Assembly (NCBI GenBank): GCA_007693585.1
Contig: REDH01000075.1
Location: forward strand, 29,100-93,099
Direction of reading: 5' to 3'
Origin: Deltaproteobacteria bacterium
GTDB taxonomy: Bacteria; Myxococcota_A; Bradymonadia; REDH01
Length of the DNA: 64,000 bases
In this document: positions 55,953 through 63,992 of the stretch, piece after piece
How positions within the stretch are numbered: position 1 is the stretch's first letter
Layout of the letters: every line of letters begins with the position of its first letter
Notes under the pieces: model-generated
What the model was told of the DNA's origin: nothing
What the model saw: the letters and a program-made list of their open reading frames with translations, nothing else
The model's database searches: none
Made by a program: the position numbers and the translations under genes

Positions 55953-57269
55953 ATGCGCCGGTGGGGATGCGTGATCGTCGCGCTGCTGCTCGGAATCATC
56001 GTCTCCGGCGCAGCGGGCTGCGGCGCGTGTCCGGAGGTCGAGCGACAGTGGAATGACGCGCGACGTCAGCAGCTCGCCGCCGCGTCCGCCGGCCGAGCTC
56101 TGGACAGCCGGGGGGCGTCGCACATCGAGCTGTCGCTGCGGGGGGCGCTGGCCGGCGAGCATCTCCGCGAACGCCTCGCACCTCATCTCGAAGGGGAGCG
56201 ACGGCGGCGGGTCGTGCTCGACGCGGAGCTCGATGCCACGCGCGCCATGCTGACGCTGGAGGTCGATCCGGTGGTGGCAGACGTTCGTCTGGCCGATGGG
56301 GAGTCGGGTCCGGTGGTGGAGGTGGTCCTGGAGGTGGCCACGCGATCGCTGGCGCGTGCGGGTGGTCGGGAGCGTGCGAGCACGGGCAGTACCCTGGTGA
56401 CGCTCGAGCTGCCCCTGCGATGGCAGGAGGAGGACGGGGCGATTCGGGTCGATGCCCGGCTTGATCAGGCCGTGTTTCCTCCTCCTGCCCTGCTGTCGGG
56501 GGATCTGCCGCGAACAGTGGCGCGGGCGGCCGGCGACCTGCTCGGCACGATGCTGCAGCAGCGCATCCTCGAGGATCCTGTCCCCGTTCCGGTCCTTGAG
56601 CTGCGGTCGAGCACCCTCGATCCGGACCTCGTGGTGCACGTCGACGAGCTTCTGCTGGCCGGAGATGCGGCGCGTCCGGACCTCGTGCTCGTCCTGCGCA
56701 CGAACCTCTATCCGCGGCAGGTCGCGTCCGGTCGCAGGGATCGGGAGGCGATGGCGCGCGGGGTGGACGTCCGGGTCGACTTCCATCCGGGCCTGCTCGA
56801 GGCCGGAGTGCGAGATGCCCTCTTCCCCGGCGGCGTGGCGGTGGGGGTGAATGCGTTGGGGGAGCCGATTCCGGGAGCGCGCCGCCGGCTGGTGATGCGG
56901 GAGCTCTCGCTCGAGGCCGATGGAGCGCGGCTTGCGCTGTCGGTGTTCCGTCCGGTGGGCCGATGCTCGGCGTGCACGGTCGAGGTCGCCGCGCCGGTCG
57001 CGGGGCTGGATACTCCTGATGCCGGAGTCGTGGAGGTGGAGATCATCGGGCGATCGGCGCCCGTGGACGTCGAGAATCTGGCGGGTGGGGCCATCGTCCA
57101 CGATGCGATGGGGCACCTGGAGCGCTGGCTGGACGGGGGCTGGATTCGTCTGCCTTCGGCGACGTCGTTCGTGGCGCCCGTGCGTCCCGAAGCCCGCCAG
57201 GTGCGCAGGGCCAGGGTGGACGCGACCCATTCCTGGCCGAGGGTGGACTTCGTGTTCGAGTCGCCGTGA
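55953..57269 (+). CDS. Lipoprotein of unknown function (438 aa)
   Basis: Start chosen at ATG 55953; the ORF start at 55767 lies beyond the promoter island. Signal ends SGAAGCGAC, with Cys in lipobox position. The mature protein is mixed alpha/beta with no family I recognise. Two regions look like lipid-binding or BPI/SRPBCC-style beta sheets (LTLEVDPVVADVRLADGE and VVHVDELLLAGDAARPDLVL), but this is only an impression. A CSAC pair sits late in the protein. Divergent from the ASH-VWA gene, with which it may share regulation, and convergent with the glycosyltransferase-like gene. Confidence 0.8.
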   Translation: MRRWGCVIVALLLGIIVSGAAGCGACPEVERQWNDARRQQLAAASAGRALDSRGASHIELSLRGALAGEHLRERLAPHLEGERRRRVVLDAELDATRAMLTLEVDPVVADVRLADGESGPVVEVVLEVATRSLARAGGRERASTGSTLVTLELPLRWQEEDGAIRVDARLDQAVFPPPALLSGDLPRTVARAAGDLLGTMLQQRILEDPVPVPVLELRSSTLDPDLVVHVDELLLAGDAARPDLVLVLRTNLYPRQVASGRRDREAMARGVDVRVDFHPGLLEAGVRDALFPGGVAVGVNALGEPIPGARRRLVMRELSLEADGARLALSVFRPVGRCSACTVEVAAPVAGLDTPDAGVVEVEIIGRSAPVDVENLAGGAIVHDAMGHLERWLDGGWIRLPSATSFVAPVRPEARQVRRARVDATHSWPRVDFVFESP

Positions 57270-57280
57270 AGGGCCGCGCA

Positions 57281-57294
57281 CCGGTCGCCACCGG
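57281..57294. terminator. Short hairpin between convergent genes
   Basis: CCGGT-CGCC-ACCGG, a 5-bp stem in the 37-base gap between the stop codons of the 438-aa lipoprotein gene and the glycosyltransferase-like gene. No T-run; weak on its own but correctly placed. Confidence 0.3.
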
Positions 57295-57306
57295 GGGGGA
57301 CGGGAA

Positions 57307-59751
57307 TCAGCGGAGGTCGAAGGTGCCGACGTGGATGCGGTCGTCCTCGCTGGGGGGGCGGACCGTCATGCGGGTGTCGTTGCGGAAGAAGCCGATGTGC
57401 AGGTCGTAGACGCCCCGCGGGTCGCGGATGCTGACCGGGATGGTCTCGCGGTCGACGATGATCTCGCCGGGTACCCAGTGGGCGAGGGGGTAGACCTCCC
57501 CGCCGGGTCGGCGATCGAGGACGATGCGGCGACCGGGACCCTCGGCGTGGAGGAAGCGCATCCACTCGCCGGGGGTCGGGCGGAGGACCTCGAAGTAGAC
57601 CTCCAGCTCGACCTGGCCCGCCTGGAGGTGGTTGGGCTGGACTCGCCATCCACGCAGGCTCAGGGCGTTGCCGGCGACGATGGGGTGCTCGGGGGCGACG
57701 AGGTCGTGCGGCAGGTCATCCTCCGTGACGACCAGGTTCGCGAGAGGGGAACGGTCGACCTCGCCGGGCCGCAGGTGCGAGGCGATGAGGAGGTGGCGCG
57801 GGGAGGCGTTGTCGAGGACGCTGATCCGCAGGGGGTCGCGGCACTCCGCATCGGAGTCGCCCGAGGGAGGGCGGGCGGGCAGGGGGCGGTGGAGCTCGAA
57901 GCGCAGGGCGGTGAAGTCTTCCCGCTTCACGATGGCGACGGCTCGGCGGTCGTCCTGCCCCGTCGCGCAGAGATGCTGGCGGAGGGCTTGCGCGTCGGCC
58001 AGCGGGACGAAGCGGTCTTCGCGGAGATGCCAGCCGCGTTGTGCGCGGTCCATGCCCACGACGGCGATGGGCTCGCCGTCGGCGTGCGCCGTGGCGGCGT
58101 GTGCGATGTCGCGCGTGGAGTAGTGGCTGGCCATGACCGGGACGTCGCGGAGGGCCAACTCCACCCCCCAGGCGGCGAAGGAGGCGAAGAGGAGGGTGGA
58201 GAGGATGCTTCGGGTGTGTGTGGGGTCGAGGCGGAGCGGGGCCTTGCCGAGGTGACGGGTGAGCGCGGGGGCGAGCAGGGCGGCCGTCACGAGCAGCAGC
58301 CACGCGAGGAGGAAGGCGTGGATGAGGGCGAAGCGGTAGTCACCGGGGAAGGAGGTGATGCCGTCGAGGAGGAGCGGCTCGAAGATGACGTGGGGTCCGG
58401 GGCGGCCGATCTCGAGGTTCTGGGTGCCGCGAACATCCCGGCTGGTCATCAGAAGCAGGAGGACGGCGATCAGCGCGTGCAGGCGCGGGATGGCGGGCGA
58501 GCGGAGGTGGAGGCTGGGGAGCCAGTGGGGGTCGGTGAGCGCGAGCACCGCGAGGACGACGACGGGGAGCACGGCGAGGGGTGCGAGCTGTCCGGTGGTG
58601 GGCGCGGCGAGGGCGCCGAGGAAGAAGGCGGCGAGCATCCACGCGAGCAGCATCCTGCGGGCGAGGGCCTCGTGGGGCGATCCGCCCGTCGGTTCGTCGA
58701 GACTCCACGCGACGGCGGCGGGAACGAGGATGCAGGCGGGGAACGTGGCGAATGCGGTGAGGCGGATGAAGTGGTCGAAGTACAGGTGGCCCTCGATGGC
58801 GAGCTCGACGAGGGGCGGGACGGTTGCGAGGCTCAGGAGCGCGGGAGCGGGGCCGACGATCGCGATGAGGGCGCCGAGGAGGGCGGCGGCGGGGAGGAGC
58901 GCGGCGAGCCACCAGCCGAGGCCGCTGCGGCGGAGGAGGGGGGCGAGCGGGGTGCCGCTCGCGGTGAGCAGCAGGGTTGCCGTGGGGAGGGTGGTCGCCG
59001 CGAGGGCCAGGGCGAGGGCGCGGCCCTCCATGACCGGGGAGATGGCCAGGGCGGCTGTGCCGCCGAAGCCGGCGACGAGGAGGGCTGTGCCGAGGATGCG
59101 CGCGGCGGGTGGCGAGGGCGCTCGTGGTCGTCGGGAGCGTGGCCAGGTGAGGGCGACCAGGGCGGGGGTTCCGAGGGTGACGAGCGCCCCCGGGACGCCG
59201 CTGGCGAAGATGGCGAGGGTGGTGAGCAGTCCTGCGAGAGCGAGGGTGCCGGGGCGGGCGCCTGGTCGAAGCGCTGCGAGCAGGGAGAGGAGCGCAAGGG
59301 CCTGGAGCCCGAGCCCGATGCCGTCGCCGGAGGTGTGGCTGCCGGCGAGGAGAAACCCGGGGGCTGCGGCGAGGGTGGCGAGGGCGAGGAGCGCGCGGGC
59401 GGGCCCGAAAAGGCGTGCGAGGATGGGGAGGGCTGCGGCGAGGGCCAGGAGAAGGAGGATCAGCCCGGGAAGGCGGACGCCCTGGCCATCCAGGATGGGC
59501 AGGGCTGCGGCGAGGAGCAGGAGTCGCAGGGGGGGAATGCGAACGTGATCGGGGTGCTCGGGGTCGAGGAGCCGGAGGGCGTCGGCGGGCCGCTGCTGGC
59601 CTTCGAGGCCGAGGGCGAGGGTCGCTTCGGCGGGTTCCCACAGGCCGGTGTCCAGCGCGCCCGGCAGCCAGAGGGATCCGGCGAAGACGATCAGGAGCGC
59701 GGTCAGGGCGAGGGTCGCCGTCTTCGGGGGCGTTGCGGGGTGGGCGGGCAT
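57307..59751 (-). CDS. GT39/ArnT-like polytopic membrane glycosyltransferase with altered catalytic motif
   Basis: About 12 hydrophobic helices in the first ~540 residues, then a soluble ~270-residue C-terminal beta region including VYPLAHWVPGEIIVDRETIP, the sandwich domain often following GT-C enzymes. The first loop reads LWEPAEATLAL where ArnT/PMT-like enzymes usually have LWEPDEARYA. So the acidic pair DE has become AE (Ala41, Glu42), and the enzyme may be inactive or use other residues. If active it would transfer a sugar from a polyprenyl-phosphate donor on the outer face of the inner membrane. Composition is extremely Leu/Ala-rich with C/G-ending codons. GT39 membership is by architecture and this motif. 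Confidence 0.75.
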   Translation of the reverse strand: MPAHPATPPKTATLALTALLIVFAGSLWLPGALDTGLWEPAEATLALGLEGQQRPADALRLLDPEHPDHVRIPPLRLLLLAAALPILDGQGVRLPGLILLLLALAAALPILARLFGPARALLALATLAAAPGFLLAGSHTSGDGIGLGLQALALLSLLAALRPGARPGTLALAGLLTTLAIFASGVPGALVTLGTPALVALTWPRSRRPRAPSPPAARILGTALLVAGFGGTAALAISPVMEGRALALALAATTLPTATLLLTASGTPLAPLLRRSGLGWWLAALLPAAALLGALIAIVGPAPALLSLATVPPLVELAIEGHLYFDHFIRLTAFATFPACILVPAAVAWSLDEPTGGSPHEALARRMLLAWMLAAFFLGALAAPTTGQLAPLAVLPVVVLAVLALTDPHWLPSLHLRSPAIPRLHALIAVLLLLMTSRDVRGTQNLEIGRPGPHVIFEPLLLDGITSFPGDYRFALIHAFLLAWLLLVTAALLAPALTRHLGKAPLRLDPTHTRSILSTLLFASFAAWGVELALRDVPVMASHYSTRDIAHAATAHADGEPIAVVGMDRAQRGWHLREDRFVPLADAQALRQHLCATGQDDRRAVAIVKREDFTALRFELHRPLPARPPSGDSDAECRDPLRISVLDNASPRHLLIASHLRPGEVDRSPLANLVVTEDDLPHDLVAPEHPIVAGNALSLRGWRVQPNHLQAGQVELEVYFEVLRPTPGEWMRFLHAEGPGRRIVLDRRPGGEVYPLAHWVPGEIIVDRETIPVSIRDPRGVYDLHIGFFRNDTRMTVRPPSEDDRIHVGTFDLR

Positions 59752-60152
59752 GCGCGCGGGGGCGTGCGGGTGGGTGCGGGCGGCGTGCGCGGGGCGCGGG
59801 TGCCGGGTCTCACAGTCCGAGGGGCGGCGTCAACGAGGAGCGCGAGCACGGGGCGCCGTGGCAGGGCAGTCGCAAGGTCGCCACGCAGCCCCTTCCCGTA
59901 GTGGCGACATGGTCGGGGACCACCCTGCTTCGGGTCGTTGCGGGAGACGCGGTCCACCGAAGGGGGCCCGGCGGGGTCGAAACCCGGACGTCGCGCTCAC
60001 CGTTGGGGGGCGGGGCAGGGGTGGTGGCATCGCATCGGGGCACCGGGAGCGGAGGGGGGGCGGATCGCCAGTCCGTCGCGGGGGTGGCGTGGGGAGCGAC
60101 CTCGGTGTAGCCTCCGGGCGGGGTGCGAGAGGGCTTCGGCGTGCGAGGGATC
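59752..60152. other. Gene-free, very GC-rich intergenic region (401 bp)
   Basis: Lies between the divergent glycosyltransferase-like gene and aroQ. Small ORFs here are Gly/Arg/Pro-rich and show no start signal or recognisable protein. It contains an 8-bp inverted repeat (59877-59908) and presumably promoters for both sides, though none matches sigma-70 consensus well. Confidence 0.55.
59877..59908. promoter_or_regulatory. Inverted repeat, possible operator or leader hairpin
   Basis: GTCGCCAC and GTGGCGAC, perfect 8-base arms separated by 16 bases, centred about 140 bases upstream of the glycosyltransferase-like start. The spacing suits a dimeric regulator; it could also fold as RNA. No further support. 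Confidence 0.3.
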
Positions 60153-60599
60153 ATGCGCATCGACGTGTTCAACGGACCGAATCTCAACCTCCTGGGGCAG
60201 CGTGAGCCGTCTGTGTACGGGACGATGACCCTGCCCGCGCTGGAGCTGGCTCTCGTGGAGCGGGGGGAGGCGCTGGGGGTTCGGGTGGTCTGCTGCCAGC
60301 ACAACGGGGAGGGTGCACTCGTTGATGCGATTCAGGGCGCAGCGGCAGCGGGGAGTGCCGGCGCGCTGGTGAACGCCGGCGGATACACGCACACGAGCGT
60401 CGCGATCCGGGATGCACTGACCGGCACGACCCTTCCCTTCGTCGAGGTTCACCTCTCCAACATTCATGCCCGGGAGCCCTTTCGCCACCGTTCCCTGCTG
60501 AGCGACGTGGCTCTCGGGGTGATCGTCGGGCTCGGTCCGGCGGGGTATCTTCTCGGTCTGGACGGGCTGGTCGCGCGGCTGTCGGAGCGGTTGCCGTGA
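60153..60599 (+). CDS. aroQ: Type II 3-dehydroquinate dehydratase
   Basis: Dehydrates 3-dehydroquinate to 3-dehydroshikimate, the step before AroE (whose gene lies at 18834). Signatures: VFNGPNLNLLGQREPSVYG at the N-terminus with the catalytic Tyr, CQHNGEGALVDAIQGA, LVNAGGYTHTSVAIRDAL, and EVHLSNIHAREPFRHRSL with the catalytic His. At 148 aa it has the usual length. ATG 60153 chosen because it opens directly into the family N-terminus; the GTG at 60123 would add ten unrelated residues. Confidence 0.97.
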   Translation: MRIDVFNGPNLNLLGQREPSVYGTMTLPALELALVERGEALGVRVVCCQHNGEGALVDAIQGAAAAGSAGALVNAGGYTHTSVAIRDALTGTTLPFVEVHLSNIHAREPFRHRSLLSDVALGVIVGLGPAGYLLGLDGLVARLSERLP

Positions 60600-60612
60600 T
60601 GCTCCTTGCACG

Positions 60613-60650
60613 GGGAGGGTCGGCGCGGTAGACGCGCCCGCAGCCCTCCC
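60613..60650 (+). terminator. Two-stem hairpin after aroQ
   Basis: GGGAGGG pairs with CCCTCCC (outer), and inside it GGCGCG pairs with CGCGCC around a GTAGA loop. It starts 14 bases after the aroQ stop. There is no T-tract, but it is the strongest stem in the neighbourhood and would separate aroQ from efp. Confidence 0.55.
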
Positions 60651-60719
60651 GTGGCGTCGCGCCTGCCGCAGCGCGTTGCCGTGGTCTGCCGAACTGTCCT
60701 CCCGAGGAGTGAGTAGAGC

Positions 60720-61277
60720 ATGGATACCGGTGACTTTCGCAAGAACCTGAAGATCGAGATCGACGGCGAGCCGTGGGTCATCCTCGAAGCCACCCACGTG
60801 AAGCCGGGCAAGGGCGTGGCATTCGTGAAGACGCGCATGAAGAACCTGCTCACGGGGCGCGTCCTCGAGCGGAACTTCCGGTCGGGAGACAAGGTCGAGA
60901 AGCCCGACCTGCTCGAGCGACCGATGCAGTACTCGTACCCCGAGGGGGACATGCTGGTGTTCATGGACACCAGCAACTTCGAGCTGGTCAACCTCACCCG
61001 GGACGCCGTCTCCGAAGTGCTCCCGTACCTCATCGACAATCTCGAGGTGAACATCCTCTTCTACCAGGGGAAGGCCATCTCGGTCGATCTCCCGACCTTC
61101 GTCGAGCTGGAGATCGTGGAGACCGATCCCGGGGTGAAGGGCGACACGGCCCAGGGCGGGTCGAAGCCGGCGACGCTCCAGACCGGTCACGTCATCAACG
61201 TGCCGCTCTACATCAAGCAGGGGGAGCGGGTGAAGGTGGACACCCGCACCGGGGAATTCGCGGAGCGCGTCAAGTAG
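60720..61277 (+). CDS. efp: Elongation factor P
   Basis: Relieves ribosome stalling at polyproline. The 185-aa protein has the KOW-like domain I with the modifiable Lys in VKPGKGVAF (Lys at about 32), then two OB folds (YPEGDMLVFMDTSNFELV and the C-terminal GVKGDTAQGGSKPATLQTG signature, ending VNVPLYIKQGERVKVDTRTG-like). GAGGAGTGAG precedes the ATG. Polyproline-bearing proteins in this window (for example the eight-Pro stretch in the DUF4381-like protein) would be clients. No epmA or epmB gene is adjacent. Confidence 0.98.
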   Translation: MDTGDFRKNLKIEIDGEPWVILEATHVKPGKGVAFVKTRMKNLLTGRVLERNFRSGDKVEKPDLLERPMQYSYPEGDMLVFMDTSNFELVNLTRDAVSEVLPYLIDNLEVNILFYQGKAISVDLPTFVELEIVETDPGVKGDTAQGGSKPATLQTGHVINVPLYIKQGERVKVDTRTGEFAERVK

Positions 61278-61353
61278 GACCCGGGGGACCCTGCAGTCGT
61301 CCCCATGGCGACCGGGGGAGCCTCGCGCGATGACGCCTCCGGAGGGAGAAGCA

Positions 61354-63777
61354 GTGGACCGCAACAGCCTGATCGCGAGCGCACAGAAGTACATTCAGAA
61401 GGGACAGCTCGATCGGGCGATCGAGGTGTACCGCAAGCTCGTCGCAGGAGATCCGTCCGACGTGCGCCTCCTGCTGAAGATGGCCGATCTTCAGGAGCGG
61501 TCGGGCAAGCGCGACGACGCCGCACAGACGTTTCGCGAGGCCGCCGCGCACTTCATCGAGAAGGGCTTCCTCTTCAAGGCGCTCGCCGTCTACAAGCAGC
61601 TCCACAGGCTGACCCCGGACGACCTGGACGTCCGGATGACCCTCGCAGACCTCCACGCGGACGTGAGCCTCACGAACGACGCCCGACGGCTCTACGCGTC
61701 GCTGTCCCGGGAGTTCGAGCGCGCAGGACGCACCGGGGACGCGATCGACACCCTGCGCAAGCTGATCGACATCGAGTCGGGAGACGCCAGCCTCCACATC
61801 CGCCTCGCCGAACTCCACGCCCGGTCCGGGAGCACCGATGCGGCCGCCGATGCCATGATCGCGGCCGGGCGCGAGCTGCTGCGCAACCGCCGATACAGCG
61901 AATACGGCCGCGTCGCCGAGCGCATCCTCGCGTGGAGAGAGGAGCACGCCGAGACACTGCGCGGCCTCGCGGAGGCCCTGATCGCACTCGGTGAGCCCCG
62001 GCGCGCCATCGGACGGGCGCAAAAGGCCTACCGGCTGGATCCCGAGGACGTCGAGGCGCTCGGCCTTCTCGCACGGGGTCTCGATGCCATGGGCGAGTCG
62101 GCGCGTGCCGAGAAGCTGCTGGCCGACGTCGAGGCCAAGTACCGGAACGATGGTCGCGACGACCTGGCGGAGGCCGTGGTGGCGCTCCGGAGCAGCCTCG
62201 ACGAACCCGATGGGCCGGCACGCACCGAGACCCCCATCGCCGTGGCCGCGCTCCAGGCGCAGGCCGCCGCGCGCGACCCCGTCGATGAGGCGCAGCGGCT
62301 GCTCGACGAGGTGGCGGTCTACCGGAAGTACGGCCTGCACGACAAGGCGATCGCCCACGTCGACAGGGTCCTCGGCATGATCCCCATGCACCCGCCCGCG
62401 CTCACCCTGCGAGCGGAGCTCCTGGACGAAGCTGGCGACGCTGCAGGGGCCGCCGAGGCACGCGCGCTGCTCGAGGGCGCGACCTCCTCCGGAGATCCCA
62501 CCCCCCGGGACGGGGTCGACGTCGTGGTCGATGACCTGGACGACCTGATGCCCCTCGACGACGACGAACTGGAGGACGGGGCGTTCTTCGGCGGCGGGGA
62601 CGATGCACTCGACGACGAGACGTTCGTCGTGGACGAGGATGATGGACCCTTGACCAATGCGGAGCCTGCACGGCCGGGTGGATCGGACACCTTTGCCGAA
62701 CTGCCGGATCCCTTGCGGGAAGCCCTCTCCCATGTGGCGGATCGGATGGACGCGGGAGATGAGGATCAGGCCCGCGCTGGCCTCCTCGACCTGCTCGGTG
62801 ACTGGCCGGCGCACGCAGAGCCGATTCTTCAGGCCATGGACCGACTGACCGAGTTGCGCGACCTGCTGGGTGGGCAGACCACGGCTGACGAGCCCGCACC
62901 CCTTCTGGAGGACGTGGAGTTCGAACCCCTCCCGGAGGACGACGCGTCACTGAAGGAACTGGCCACGCACGACGTGGAGTTCACGGACGACGATGCGGAC
63001 CTTGCGGACGTCGATTTCGTGGATGCGGACGATGAGGAGGACGTCGCGTTCCTGACGGGCGACGTGGAGTTCGTGGACGACGATGTCGACGCAGGCGACG
63101 TGGAGTTCGTGGACGATGATGCGGACCTTGCGGATGTCGATTTCGTGGATGCGGACGATGATGCGGACGTCGCGTTCCTGACGGGCGACGTGGAGTTCGT
63201 GGACGACGACGCAGACGACGTGGAGCTCGCCGATGCGGAGTTCGAGCCCCTCGATGAGGACGCCACCGAGGTGGCGGGGCTCGCTGGCGATCCGGATGAT
63301 GGGCCGCTGGATACGCCACACGATGAAGACGCCGTGGATGCTGTGGACGCGCCCGAAGGAAGGCCAGGTGCGGCGGTGACGCTGGTGTTCACGCCGAGTG
63401 CGACCGTTCTCTTCGATCAGGGGGAGAGCGAGCTCGCCGAGGCCATTCAGCAGCGCATGGCCGGCAACGGCCTCATGGTGATGTCGGTGCTCGAGGAGGA
63501 GATCTTCGGCGCGAACACGGTGGCGGCGAGTTACGAGCTGGCCATGGCCCAGATGCAGATGGGGCTGTACCTGGATGCGGCCATGGGCATGGAGGGCCTG
63601 CTCCGCGTGCCGGACCTCAGCGAAGACGATGTGGCGTTGCTGCACTATGTCCGCGGCATCTGCTTCGAAGCCCTTGCGCAGGTCGACTCGGCCCGGGAGG
63701 CGTTCGGCTCGATTGCACCGGAACAGGAGAGGCACTTTCCCGACCTCGCGACCCGGGTCCGGCGCCTCGCGGACTGA
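61354..63777 (+). CDS. TPR protein with acidic repeat linker (807 aa)
   Basis: Start chosen at GTG 61354, 5 bases after GGAGGGAG; the ATG at 61330 lies upstream of that site. No signal peptide, so it is probably cytoplasmic. Residues 1-360 are TPRs (ASAQKYIQKGQLDRAIEVYR, KAYRLDPEDVEALGLLARGL). Residues ~390-660 are extremely acidic and repetitive (DVEFVDDDADLADVDFVDAD). The last ~130 residues return to TPR-like helices (MGLYLDAAMGMEGLLRVPDL). TPR proteins starting MDRNxLIxxAQKYxxKGQ are widespread in myxobacteria; their function is not established. It follows efp by 76 bases and precedes the tRNA gene. Confidence 0.88.
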   Translation: MDRNSLIASAQKYIQKGQLDRAIEVYRKLVAGDPSDVRLLLKMADLQERSGKRDDAAQTFREAAAHFIEKGFLFKALAVYKQLHRLTPDDLDVRMTLADLHADVSLTNDARRLYASLSREFERAGRTGDAIDTLRKLIDIESGDASLHIRLAELHARSGSTDAAADAMIAAGRELLRNRRYSEYGRVAERILAWREEHAETLRGLAEALIALGEPRRAIGRAQKAYRLDPEDVEALGLLARGLDAMGESARAEKLLADVEAKYRNDGRDDLAEAVVALRSSLDEPDGPARTETPIAVAALQAQAAARDPVDEAQRLLDEVAVYRKYGLHDKAIAHVDRVLGMIPMHPPALTLRAELLDEAGDAAGAAEARALLEGATSSGDPTPRDGVDVVVDDLDDLMPLDDDELEDGAFFGGGDDALDDETFVVDEDDGPLTNAEPARPGGSDTFAELPDPLREALSHVADRMDAGDEDQARAGLLDLLGDWPAHAEPILQAMDRLTELRDLLGGQTTADEPAPLLEDVEFEPLPEDDASLKELATHDVEFTDDDADLADVDFVDADDEEDVAFLTGDVEFVDDDVDAGDVEFVDDDADLADVDFVDADDDADVAFLTGDVEFVDDDADDVELADAEFEPLDEDATEVAGLAGDPDDGPLDTPHDEDAVDAVDAPEGRPGAAVTLVFTPSATVLFDQGESELAEAIQQRMAGNGLMVMSVLEEEIFGANTVAASYELAMAQMQMGLYLDAAMGMEGLLRVPDLSEDDVALLHYVRGICFEALAQVDSAREAFGSIAPEQERHFPDLATRVRRLAD
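62971..63216 (+). repeat. 126-bp-period acidic repeat in the TPR gene
   Basis: A 90-base unit encoding DVEFxDDDADLADVDFVDAD plus ten more residues occurs at 62971-63060 and 63097-63186. A 36-base related unit sits between, and a truncated third copy begins at 63187. The copies differ by only a few bases, indicating recent expansion. Confidence 0.85.
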
Positions 63778-63880
63778 GTCTCGGTCGGTCCGCCGTGCGC
63801 CCGTTTGGGTCTGCGTTCTCGTTGCCTGCAGGAGTGCCGCGGCTGCCCCGAACCGGCACCCATGGGGTGTCGCTTTCCGC

Positions 63881-63909
63881 TTGACGGTGTCACGGTCCGG
63901 CGACACTAT
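63881..63909 (+). promoter_or_regulatory. Promoter of the tRNA-Gly gene
   Basis: TTGACG, 17-base spacer, CACTAT, ending 10 bases before the tRNA. Good -35 and spacing, moderate -10. The GCGCGCG run between -10 and the tRNA is the kind of GC-rich discriminator found at growth-rate-controlled stable RNA promoters. Confidence 0.6.
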
Positions 63910-63919
63910 CGCGCGCGTT

Positions 63920-63992
63920 GCGGACTTAGCTCAGCTGGCAGAGCGCGAGCTTCCCAAGCTCGAGGTCGCGGGTTCGATCCCCGTAGTCCGCT
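63920..63992 (+). tRNA. tRNA-Gly (anticodon CCC)
   Basis: A complete cloverleaf: acceptor GCGGACT/AGTCCGC, D-arm GCTCAGCTGGCAGAGC, anticodon stem CGAGC/GCTCG with loop TTCCCAA (anticodon CCC, reading GGG), and T-arm GCGGG-TTCGATC-CCCGT. The discriminator is T and the CCA end is not encoded. It has its own promoter immediately upstream. Confidence 0.96.

Noticed and set aside
56920-59901. 993-aa plus-strand ORF, Gly/Glu-rich
   Set aside because: Antisense to the Leu/Ala-rich glycosyltransferase-like gene; low complexity only.
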